This document shows, one piece after another, positions 39,249 through 46,175 of a DNA stretch of 64,000 nt. The stretch lies in the NCBI RefSeq assembly GCF_900090105.1, contig NZ_FMDM01000013.1:124001-188000 (forward strand), read 5' to 3'. The stretch is from Micromonospora humi. GTDB lineage: Bacteria > Actinomycetota > Actinomycetes > Mycobacteriales > Micromonosporaceae. Made by a program: the position numbers and the translations under genes. Each line of letters begins with the position of its first letter. Position 1 is the stretch's first letter. Below the pieces are notes generated by a model. It had not been told where the DNA came from. It ran no database searches and saw only the letters and a program-made list of their open reading frames with translations.

Positions 39249-39654
39249 CGACGACCTCCCAGGTCTGCTGCAACCGCACCACCACGACCGGCGTGACCAG
39301 GCAGATCGCGCAGACGATGGCCGAGCCCCAGCGGGTCGGCTCCATCCGGGCCAGCACCCAGGCCAGCGGCGGCAGGCACACCAGCGTCACCAGGTAGCCG
39401 AAGAACGCCCCCGGCTCACCGGGCCGGTCGCCGCCGCCGAGCGCCACGAGCGCCACCACGGTCAGCGCCAGCAGCGCCAGCTCCACCACGGCCAGGCCGG
39501 CGAACTGGATCCGGTCCGGCGGGCGCTGCCGCACGGCCGCCACCAGGGCCCAGACCGCCACCGCCAGCGAGAGCACGATCGCGAGCGTGGCGAGCCACCC
39601 GTCCACCGGCGAGCCGGCCGCCGCCGCGCTGGTCATCGACGCAGTGTCGTTCAC
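39241..39654 (-). CDS. Small four-helix membrane protein, partner of the next gene
   Basis: A 137-residue membrane protein with four helices (LATLAIVLSLAVAVWALVAA; FAGLAVVELALLALTVVALV; FFGYLVTLVCLPPLAWVLA; AIVCAICLVTPVVVVRL). It is the first gene of a two-gene operon with the one at 38832. GTG 39654 is 6 bases after TAGGCT and lacks a ribosome site, so the mRNA is probably leaderless. CTACTA/TAGTAG (39664-39682) forms an inverted repeat over that -10. Confidence 0.73.
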   Translation of the reverse strand: MNDTASMTSAAAAGSPVDGWLATLAIVLSLAVAVWALVAAVRQRPPDRIQFAGLAVVELALLALTVVALVALGGGDRPGEPGAFFGYLVTLVCLPPLAWVLARMEPTRWGSAIVCAICLVTPVVVVRLQQTWEVVGG

Positions 39655-39660
39655 CGGCCC

Positions 39661-39666
39661 AGCCTA
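39661..39666 (-). promoter_or_regulatory. -10 box for leaderless two-gene membrane operon
   Basis: Minus-strand TAGGCT then GGGCCG then GTG 39654. The overlapping inverted repeat CTACTA-N7-TAGTAG (39664-39669, 39677-39682) could be an operator. Confidence 0.45.
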
Positions 39667-39785
39667 CTAATCCTCGTAGTAGTGGCTCTGCGCGCGGGTC
39701 GGGGCGCGCCGGGCGGGCCGGGCGACTAGCGTGGATCACGGTCCCGGCGGACGCCGGCGGCCGACGACGACGCCAGGGGGTCGCG

Positions 39786-40682
39786 GTGCGGTTCGGGTTG
39801 TTCGGCACCGGTCACTGGGCGGCGGAGACGCACGCCGCCGCCATCGACGCCCACCCCCGGGCCCGGTTGGCCGGCGTCTGGGGGCGGAACCCGGCGAAGG
39901 CGGAGGCGCTGGCCCAGCGGCACGGCGTGCCGGCCTTCACCGACGTCGACGCGCTGCTCGCGGCGTCCGACGCGGTCGCCGTGGCGCTCCCGCCGGACGT
40001 GCAGGCCGACATCGCGGTGCGGGCGGCCACCGCCGGGCGGCACCTGCTGCTGGACAAGCCGCTGGCACTCGGCCTCGCGGACGCCGACCGGGTGGTCGAC
40101 GCGGCCCTGGCGTCCGGGGTGGCCTCGGTGGTCTTCTTCACCCAGCGCTTCCACCCCAACGTCACCGGCTTCCTCGCCTCGACCGCGGCGGCCGGTGGCT
40201 GGCAGCACGCCCGCGCCACCATGTTCGCCTCGATCTACCAGCCCGGCAACCCGTACGGCGACTCGCAGTGGCGGCGCGACCGGGGCGCGCTGTGGGACAT
40301 CGGCCCGCACGCGCTGTCGTTGATCCTGCCGGTGCTCGGCCGGGTCACCCGGGTCGCCGCGATGGACGGGCCGAGCGGCCTGACGCACCTGCTGCTCACC
40401 CACGACGGCGGCGCGACCAGCTCGCTCTCGCTCACCCTCGACGCGCCCGCCGAGGCGGTCACCCGGGACTTCGTCTTCTTCGGCCCCAACGGAGTCGAGA
40501 GCGCCCCGCCGGGCGACGGCAGCGTGCTCCAGGCGTTCGGCGCCGCGCTCGACCAGCTCCTGGCGGAGGTGGACGCCGGCACCCGCGACCACCGCTGCGA
40601 CGTCCGGTTCGGCCGGGAGGTGGTGGCGGTGCTGGAGGCCGCCGAGACCGCCCGGGCGCAGGGGCGCACGGTCGAGGTGTAG
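39786..40682 (+). CDS. Gfo/Idh/MocA-family oxidoreductase
   Basis: A 298-residue NAD(P)-dependent sugar/inositol-type dehydrogenase. The Rossmann domain starts at once (FGLFGTGHWAAETHAAAI), followed by DVDALLAASDAVAVALP and the catalytic Lys in LLLDKPLALG. The C-terminal alpha/beta domain has WDIGPHALSLILPVLG. The substrate is unknown. GTG 39786 follows AGGGGG. An upstream TAGCGT at 39726-39731 may be its -10. Confidence 0.88.
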   Translation: MRFGLFGTGHWAAETHAAAIDAHPRARLAGVWGRNPAKAEALAQRHGVPAFTDVDALLAASDAVAVALPPDVQADIAVRAATAGRHLLLDKPLALGLADADRVVDAALASGVASVVFFTQRFHPNVTGFLASTAAAGGWQHARATMFASIYQPGNPYGDSQWRRDRGALWDIGPHALSLILPVLGRVTRVAAMDGPSGLTHLLLTHDGGATSSLSLTLDAPAEAVTRDFVFFGPNGVESAPPGDGSVLQAFGAALDQLLAEVDAGTRDHRCDVRFGREVVAVLEAAETARAQGRTVEV

Positions 40683-40692
40683 GAAATCGCGG

Positions 40693-40720
40693 CCATCCGG
40701 GGCGGCGTCGGCTCCGAATG
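40693..40720 (+). promoter_or_regulatory. SigK-type promoter before sigK
   Basis: CCATCC (40693-40698) and CCGAATG (40714-40720) with a 15-bp spacer. Mycobacterial SigK promoters are described as CCATCC and CCGAATC at this distance, so sigK is probably autoregulated. Confidence 0.75.
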
Positions 40721-40762
40721 CCTCCCGTGCTGGCAGAGGGAGCGGGCGGAAGGCGGGACCGG

Positions 40763-41392
40763 ATGACCCACGGCGACAGCGCCGGTGACGTGCCGGGGCG
40801 GTCGAGGTTGCACGCCGTGCCCTCGGCCGCCCCGGACCAGCGGGCGGAGACCGACGACCTGCTGCGGGCGGTGGCACGCGGCGACGAGGCGGCGTTCGAA
40901 CGGCTCTACGGCCTCGTCTCGCCGCGCGTCCACGGGCTGGTGCGGCGGGTGCTGCGCGACCCGGCCCAGGCCGAGGAGGTCACCCAGGAGGTACTGGTCG
41001 AGGTGTGGCGCACCGCCGCCCGCTTCGACCCGGCCCGGGGCTCGGCCACCGCCTGGGTCTTCACCATCGCCCACCGCCGGGCCGTCGACCGGGTCCGGTC
41101 CGAGCAGGCCGGCGTCGAACGCACCCGCCGGGTCGCCGCCGGATCCGCCGAGACGCCGTACGACGAGGTGGCCGAGGAGGCGGCGGCGCGGCTGGAGCGG
41201 CAGCAGGTGCGGCACTGCCTGGACGCGCTCACCGAGGTGCAGCGTGAGGCGATCACGCTTGCCTACTACGGCGGGCACAGCTACCGCGAGGTGGCCGGCC
41301 TGCTGGAGACCGCACTGCCGACCGTGAAGACCCGCATGCGGGACGGGCTGATCCGTCTGCGCGACTGCCTGGGAGTGGAGCTGACCCGATGA
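40763..41392 (+). CDS. sigK: ECF sigma factor SigK
   Basis: A 209-residue ECF sigma factor: region 2 (FERLYGLVSPRVHGLVRRVL, EEVTQEVLVEVWRTAARFDP, TAWVFTIAHRRAVDRVRSEQ) and region 4 (LTEVQREAITLAYYGGHSYR, LPTVKTRMRDGLIRLRDCL). Identity as SigK rests on the coupled rskA (ATGA overlap at 41389-41392), the following MPT83-like fasciclin gene and two SigK-type promoters. ATG 40763 is chosen; the frame is open further upstream into the neighbouring gene. In mycobacteria SigK responds to redox state through RskA. Confidence 0.92.
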   Translation: MTHGDSAGDVPGRSRLHAVPSAAPDQRAETDDLLRAVARGDEAAFERLYGLVSPRVHGLVRRVLRDPAQAEEVTQEVLVEVWRTAARFDPARGSATAWVFTIAHRRAVDRVRSEQAGVERTRRVAAGSAETPYDEVAEEAAARLERQQVRHCLDALTEVQREAITLAYYGGHSYREVAGLLETALPTVKTRMRDGLIRLRDCLGVELTR

Positions 41393-42147
41393 CCGACATC
41401 CACGCGCTCGCCGGGGCGTACGTGCTCGACGCGGTGGACGACGTCGAGCGGGCCGCGTTCGCCCGGCACCTGGACGGCTGCGAGAGCTGCGCGCTGGAGT
41501 TGGCCGAGTTCCGTGAGACGGCCGCCCGGCTGGCCGACTCGACCTGGTCCGTACCCCCGCCCGCGCTGCGCACGGCGGTGCTGGCGGAGATCCGGCGTAC
41601 CCCGCAGGAGCGGCCCGGTCCCGCGGGTCGCTCCGGGGCTGCCCGGGCCGGGGCCTGGCGGCGCCGGCTGGCGGTCGCGGCCGCCGCCGTGCTGCTGGCC
41701 GGCGGCGTCGGCGCGGCCACCTGGGTGGCCCAGGAGCAGCGGGTACGCGACGCGCGCACCGAGGCCGGCGCGGCCCGGGACCAGGCGGGCGCGGCCCGTG
41801 ACGAGGCGGCCCGGATCCGAGCGGTGCTGACCGCCCCGGACGCGGTGGTGCGCACCGACGCCGTGCCGGCGGGCGGCCGGGTCACCGTGGTGGCGTCGGC
41901 GAGCCGGGACGAGGGGGTGGCCCTGGTGGACGGGCTGGCCGCGCCCGCGCCCGGTCGGGCCTACCAGCTCTGGCTGATCGAGGGTACGAAGGCCACCTCG
42001 GCCGGGGTGCTGCCGGCCGGCCGGGGAGGCGGCACGAAGCTGCTCTCGGGTGTGCGCGGCAAGGGCCTGTTCGGGGTGACCGAGGAACCGGCGAGCGGGT
42101 CGGTGGCACCGACCATGACACCGCTGGTGGCGTTCGCGATCACCTGA
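41389..42147 (+). CDS. rskA: Anti-sigma-K factor RskA
   Basis: A 252-residue single-pass membrane protein. The N-terminal anti-sigma domain (LAGAYVLDAVDDVERAAFAR) includes a HLDGCESC motif (zinc-anti-sigma-like His/Cys). A basic stretch precedes the helix AVAAAAVLLAGGVGAATWVA; a short coiled coil and the RskA C-terminal domain (GRAYQLWLIEG, GVTEEPASGS) lie outside. It holds SigK until regulated proteolysis. Start ATG overlaps the sigK stop by four bases. Confidence 0.93.
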   Translation: MTDIHALAGAYVLDAVDDVERAAFARHLDGCESCALELAEFRETAARLADSTWSVPPPALRTAVLAEIRRTPQERPGPAGRSGAARAGAWRRRLAVAAAAVLLAGGVGAATWVAQEQRVRDARTEAGAARDQAGAARDEAARIRAVLTAPDAVVRTDAVPAGGRVTVVASASRDEGVALVDGLAAPAPGRAYQLWLIEGTKATSAGVLPAGRGGGTKLLSGVRGKGLFGVTEEPASGSVAPTMTPLVAFAIT

Positions 42148-42165
42148 TCTTTCTCGACGGCCGAC

Positions 42166-42193
42166 CCATCCGGACGGCGGTGAGCACCGAATC
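42166..42193 (+). promoter_or_regulatory. SigK-type promoter before the fasciclin gene
   Basis: CCATCC (42166-42171) and CCGAATC (42187-42193) with a 15-bp spacer, the same as at 40693. It is an exact match to the described mycobacterial -35 and -10. Confidence 0.8.
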
Positions 42194-42234
42194 CCCTTCA
42201 GACCGACATTGAGTCACTTGAAGGGATTCACCCG

Positions 42235-42870
42235 ATGCGCCCCATGAAGCTCACCGCCGTCGCCCTCGCCGCCACGCTCAGCCTCGGCCTCGCCGCCTGC
42301 GGCGGGAACGACGACGACAGCGGCGCCGCCGCGCCGGCCAGCAGCGCCCCGATGAGTTCCGCGCCGGCCAGCAGCGCGCCGGCGATGGCCGACGGCCAGT
42401 TCGGCCCCGGCTGCGCCGCCGTGCCGACCGACGCGTCGAACCCGGGCAGCTTCGCGGCCATGGCCCAGGTGCCGGTGGCCACCGCCGCCTCCGGCAACCC
42501 GCTGCTGAGCACGCTGGTCACCGCCGTCAAGCAGGCCGGACTCGTCGACTCGCTGAACAGCGCCCAGGGGCTGACCGTCTTCGCGCCCAGCAACGACGCG
42601 TTCGGCAAGCTGCCCAAGGCGGACCTGGACAAGGTCCTCGCCGACAAGAAGATGCTGACCGACGTGCTGACCTACCACGTGGTGGAGGGCAAGCTCGGGC
42701 CGGACCAGCTCGCCGGCGCGCACAAGACGCTCCAGGGCGGCGAGGTGACGGTCGCCGGCAGCGGCACCGAGTTCACGGTGAACGGCAACTCCATGGTCGT
42801 CTGCGGCAACGTGCAGACCGCCAACGCGACCGTCTACATCGTCGACTCGGTCCTGATGCCGAAGTCCTGA
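42235..42870 (+). CDS. Fasciclin-domain lipoprotein (MPT70/MPT83-like)
   Basis: A 211-residue lipoprotein with lipobox LGLAAC (Cys 22), a Ser/Ala-rich linker with PASSAP repeats, and one fasciclin domain: VTAVKQAGLVDSLNSAQGLT, VFAPSNDAFGKLPK, LTYHVVEGKL, TVYIVDSVLMPK. MPT70/83 homologues are major SigK targets and may mediate cell-surface contact. The SigK promoter lies 41 bp before the start. The AAGGGA ribosome site (42221-42226) is part of an inverted repeat, 42190-42228. Confidence 0.92.
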   Translation: MRPMKLTAVALAATLSLGLAACGGNDDDSGAAAPASSAPMSSAPASSAPAMADGQFGPGCAAVPTDASNPGSFAAMAQVPVATAASGNPLLSTLVTAVKQAGLVDSLNSAQGLTVFAPSNDAFGKLPKADLDKVLADKKMLTDVLTYHVVEGKLGPDQLAGAHKTLQGGEVTVAGSGTEFTVNGNSMVVCGNVQTANATVYIVDSVLMPKS

Positions 42871-42899
42871 CGCCCGACCGACGGTGAGGGGAGTAACCG

Positions 42900-44537
42900 A
42901 TGACCCGCCGTACCCTGGCGGCCGCCGGAACGGGCCTGCTCGCGGCGGCCGCCGGGGTGGCGGTCGCGGAGCTGTTCGCCACCGCCGTCCGCCCGCGGGC
43001 GGCGCCGCTGGTCGCGGTCGGCGGCGCCGTCGTGGACGGTGCGCCCACAGCCGTCAAGGAATGGGCGGTACGCACGTTCGGCACCTACGACAAGCCGTTG
43101 CTGCTCGGCGGCATCGCGTTGGCGCTGGCGCTGCTGGCCGCGCTGACCGGGATCGCCGCCCGCCGCCGCCCGGCGCTGGGCCTGCTCGGGCCCGCGGTGC
43201 TCGGGGTGGCCGGCGTCGCCGCCGCGCTGACCCGCCCCGACGCCCGCCCGGTCGACGCCCTGCCGGCCCTGGCCGGCGCCGCCGTGGCCGCCGCCCTCCT
43301 GCGCTGGCTGCCCCTGCCCGGCCTGCCGGCCGCCCCGAACCCCCCGGACGCCGCCCCCGACCCGGTGGGGGTGGGCCGGGCGGCGTCCGGGGCCGGTCCC
43401 ACCGGTCCGGGTGGTCCCGCCGGTCCGGCCGGTTCGGGTGGTCCCGAGGGCGCGGCGCCGGCGAACGGGCCGACGCGGCGGCTGGTGGTGCGCAACGCGG
43501 CGCTGGTGGCGGCCGGCACCGTGCTGGCCGGGGCCGGGACGGCGGCGCTGCGCCGGCTCGACGTGGCCGACGCCGCCCGGTCCCGGGAGACCGTCCGGCT
43601 GCCCGCCCCGGCCTCCCCGGCCCGGCCGACGCCGGCCGGGGTGGCGCCCGGGTTCCGCACCCCCACCGCCGACTTCTACCGGGTCGACACCGCGCTCACC
43701 GTGCCCCGGCTGGACGTGGACGCCTGGCGGCTACGGGTGCACGGCATGGTCGAACGGCCGATCGAGCTGAGCTTCGCCGACCTGCTCGACCGGGGCCTGA
43801 TCGAACGCGACATCACACTGAGCTGCGTGTCCAACGAGGTCGGCGGCCCGTACGTGGGGACCGCCCGGTGGCTCGGCGCACCGCTCGCCCCGCTGCTGCG
43901 CGACGCCGGCATCCGGGGCGGCGCCGACCAGGTGGTGGCCCGGTCCGACGAGGGCATGACCATCGGCACCCCGATCGCGACACTCCTCGACGGACGGGAC
44001 GCCATGCTCGCGGTCGGCATGGACGGTGCGCCGCTGCCGTTCACGCACGGCTTCCCGGTCCGGATGCTCACCCCCGGGCTGTACGGCTACGCCGGAGCGT
44101 GCAAGTGGGTAACCGAGCTGGAGGTGACCACGTTCGACGCCTTCGACGCGTACTGGGTGCGGCGGGGCTGGGCGCGCGAGGCGCCGGTGAAGACCGCGTC
44201 CCGGATCGACCGGCCCGCGCCGTTCGCCCGGCTTCCCGCCGGAGAGGTCACCGTGGCCGGGGTGGCCTGGGCGCAGCACCGGGGCATCACGGCGGTGGAG
44301 GTGTCGGTGGACGGTGGACCGTGGCGGGCCGCCGAGCTGCTGCCCACCGCGTCCACCGACACCTGGGTCCAGTGGCGCTTCGCCTGGCGGGCCCCGGCCG
44401 GCCCGCACAGCCTGAAGGTACGCGCCACCGACGGCGCCGGCGCGGTGCAGCCCGAGCAGCGCCGCCCCCCGTTCCCCGACGGCGCCACCGGCCACCACAC
44501 CATCACCGTGACGGTGAAAGGCGGGGCCCCCTCTTAA
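42900..44537 (+). CDS. Membrane-anchored sulfite-oxidase-like molybdopterin oxidoreductase
   Basis: A 545-residue protein. The first 190 residues include four hydrophobic helices (LLLGGIALALALLAALTGIA and others) and a Gly/Pro linker; the rest is an exported sulfite-oxidase fold. The molybdenum-ligand Cys is in LSCVSNEVGG, with PFTHGFPVRMLTPGLYGYAG and a C-terminal dimerisation domain (GVAWAQHRGITAVEVSVDGG). It may repair or oxidise S-containing targets outside the membrane. It is 29 bp after the fasciclin gene and so in the SigK operon. The last residues (KGGAPS) and stop TAA come from a dispersed repeat. Confidence 0.9.
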   Translation: MTRRTLAAAGTGLLAAAAGVAVAELFATAVRPRAAPLVAVGGAVVDGAPTAVKEWAVRTFGTYDKPLLLGGIALALALLAALTGIAARRRPALGLLGPAVLGVAGVAAALTRPDARPVDALPALAGAAVAAALLRWLPLPGLPAAPNPPDAAPDPVGVGRAASGAGPTGPGGPAGPAGSGGPEGAAPANGPTRRLVVRNAALVAAGTVLAGAGTAALRRLDVADAARSRETVRLPAPASPARPTPAGVAPGFRTPTADFYRVDTALTVPRLDVDAWRLRVHGMVERPIELSFADLLDRGLIERDITLSCVSNEVGGPYVGTARWLGAPLAPLLRDAGIRGGADQVVARSDEGMTIGTPIATLLDGRDAMLAVGMDGAPLPFTHGFPVRMLTPGLYGYAGACKWVTELEVTTFDAFDAYWVRRGWAREAPVKTASRIDRPAPFARLPAGEVTVAGVAWAQHRGITAVEVSVDGGPWRAAELLPTASTDTWVQWRFAWRAPAGPHSLKVRATDGAGAVQPEQRRPPFPDGATGHHTITVTVKGGAPS

Positions 44538-44571
44538 CGCCTCCGGTAGAGGAGGGGGCCCCGCTTAACAC
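44514..44571. repeat. Double GGGGCCCC palindrome, copy 3 (inside the molybdoenzyme 3' end)
   Basis: GTGAAAGGCGGGGCCCCC, CTCTTAACG, a diverged spacer, and a second core ending CCGCTTAACAC. The molybdoenzyme frame reads into it and stops at its TAA (44535-44537). Confidence 0.85.
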
Positions 44572-44579
44572 CTGGCTGG

Positions 44580-44774
44580 CTAACCAGTGAGGGTGACGAG
44601 TGCCTCGCCCAACTCGGCGGGGGTGTCGAACTCCTCGGCCGGCAACGTCCGCAGCGCCTGCAGCGCCTCGGTGCTGACGCCGTTCTCCTGACCCCAGCGG
44701 ACCAGGTCCTCCCGGGAGACCGGGTAGTCGAGCCCGGCCAGGAACTCCTGCAACTGCGCGCCGGTGACGGTCAT
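44580..44774 (-). CDS. DUF2795 protein
   Basis: A 64-residue helical protein matching DUF2795: TGAQLQEFLAGLDYPVSRED, LVRWGQENGVSTEALQALRT, LPAEEFDTPAELGEAL. The family is small, actinobacterial and uncharacterised. ATG 44774. It is divergent from the esterase-like gene, and its end is 9 bp from repeat copy 3. Confidence 0.8.
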   Translation of the reverse strand: MTVTGAQLQEFLAGLDYPVSREDLVRWGQENGVSTEALQALRTLPAEEFDTPAELGEALVTLTG

Positions 44775-44853
44775 GCCGCGCGGCTACCCGCTGCCCCCGC
44801 CGGCATGCCCGCGAGTCACGGTTTGCCCCGACGGGACCCGGGTAGCCGCGGAC

Positions 44854-46110
44854 ATGCTGGTTCAGCGGCTCGGCGCGCCGAGCGACTTCGACCCGCTGCT
44901 GGAGCGCGTCCGGGACGCCCGCATCGTGATGATCGGCGAGGCGACGCACGGCAGCTACGACTACTACCGGCTGCGGGAGCAGTTGACCCGCCGGCTCATC
45001 GCCGAGCAGGGCTTCGACTTCGTCGCGGTGGAGGGCGACTGGCCGGACTGCGACCGGGTGCACTGTTCGGTGGTGGGCGCGCCGGGCGGGTCGGCCGATC
45101 CGCTGGTCGCGTTGGAGCGGTTCGAACGCTGGCCGACCTGGATGTGGGCGAACGCCGAGGTGGCCCGGTTCTGCCGCTGGCTGCGGGCCTGGAACCTGGA
45201 GCGCCCGGAGGGCGAACGCGCCGGCTTCCACGGCCTCGACGTCTACTCGCTGTGGGAGTCGATGCAGGCCATCTTCGACTACCTGGGCGAGGAGGACCCG
45301 GCCTCGCTGGAGGCGGCCCAGGAGGCCTATCGATGCTTCGAGCCGTACGGCAAACAGGTCGAGGAGTACGGGATGGCCAGCCGGTTCGTCTCCGCCCGGT
45401 GCGAGGAGGAGGTGGTCCGGCTGTTGGCGCGTACCCGGGAACAGGCCGCCGCGGACGGCCCGGACCGCTTCTCGGCCTGGCAGAACGCGGAGGTCGTGGC
45501 CGGTGCGGAGCGCTACTACCGGGCCATGGTCGGCGGCGGCCCGGAGTCGTGGAACGTCCGCGACATCCACATGGCCGACACGCTGGACCGGTTGCTCGAT
45601 CGCTACGGGCCGGACGCGCGGGGCATCGTGTGGGCGCACAACACGCATGTCGGCGACGCGCGGGCCACCGAGATGGCGGCGGACGGCATGGTCAACATCG
45701 GCCAGCTCGGCCGGGAGCGGCACGGCCGGGACGCGGTGGCGCTGATCGGCCTCGGCAGCTACCGGGGCACCGTGGTCGCCGCCCCGCGCTGGGGCACGCC
45801 GGCCGAGACGATGGTGGTGCCGCCGGCCCGCGAGGGGTCGGTCGAGCACCGGCTGCACGAGCTGATGCCGGACCGGGCGGTGCTGGTCTTCGGTGGGCCG
45901 GACGAGCCGGACTGGGTGACCGGCGAGGCGGACCACCGGGCGATCGGCGTGGTGTACGACCCGAGCTTCGAGTCCTGGGGCAACTACGTGCCGACCCGGC
46001 TGGGGGAGCGGTACGACGCGTTCATCTGGTGCGACGAGACGACCGCCCTGCACCCCCTGCCCGCGCTTGTCACGCCGGGCGAGATGGAGACGTACCCGGC
46101 CGGGGTGTGA
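44854..46110 (+). CDS. Erythromycin-esterase-family protein
   Basis: A 418-residue cytosolic hydrolase of the EreA/SucC family. Active-site region: IGEATHGSYDYYRLREQL (Glu, His), FVAVEGDWPD, and IVWAHNTHVGDA with His. True Ere enzymes open macrolide lactones, but many chromosomal members have no such activity. ATG 44854 is chosen since upstream in-frame starts (GTG 44764, ATG 44773) overlap the divergent DUF2795 start; they cannot be excluded. Repeat copy 4 begins 7 bp after the stop. Confidence 0.82.
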   Translation: MLVQRLGAPSDFDPLLERVRDARIVMIGEATHGSYDYYRLREQLTRRLIAEQGFDFVAVEGDWPDCDRVHCSVVGAPGGSADPLVALERFERWPTWMWANAEVARFCRWLRAWNLERPEGERAGFHGLDVYSLWESMQAIFDYLGEEDPASLEAAQEAYRCFEPYGKQVEEYGMASRFVSARCEEEVVRLLARTREQAAADGPDRFSAWQNAEVVAGAERYYRAMVGGGPESWNVRDIHMADTLDRLLDRYGPDARGIVWAHNTHVGDARATEMAADGMVNIGQLGRERHGRDAVALIGLGSYRGTVVAAPRWGTPAETMVVPPAREGSVEHRLHELMPDRAVLVFGGPDEPDWVTGEADHRAIGVVYDPSFESWGNYVPTRLGERYDAFIWCDETTALHPLPALVTPGEMETYPAGV

Positions 46111-46116
46111 GCCGGG

Positions 46117-46175
46117 GTGTTAAGCGGGGCCCCCGCCTATGCAGAATGCGTTAAGCGGGGGCCCCTCCTTTCACT
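46117..46175. repeat. Double GGGGCCCC palindrome, copy 4
   Basis: GTGTTAAGCGGGGCCCCCGC, CTATGCAGAATGC, then GTTAAGCGGGGGCCCC and TCCTTTCAC. The TCA at 46171-46173 is the TGA stop of the minus-strand MMPL gene. It lies between convergent genes. Confidence 0.88.
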
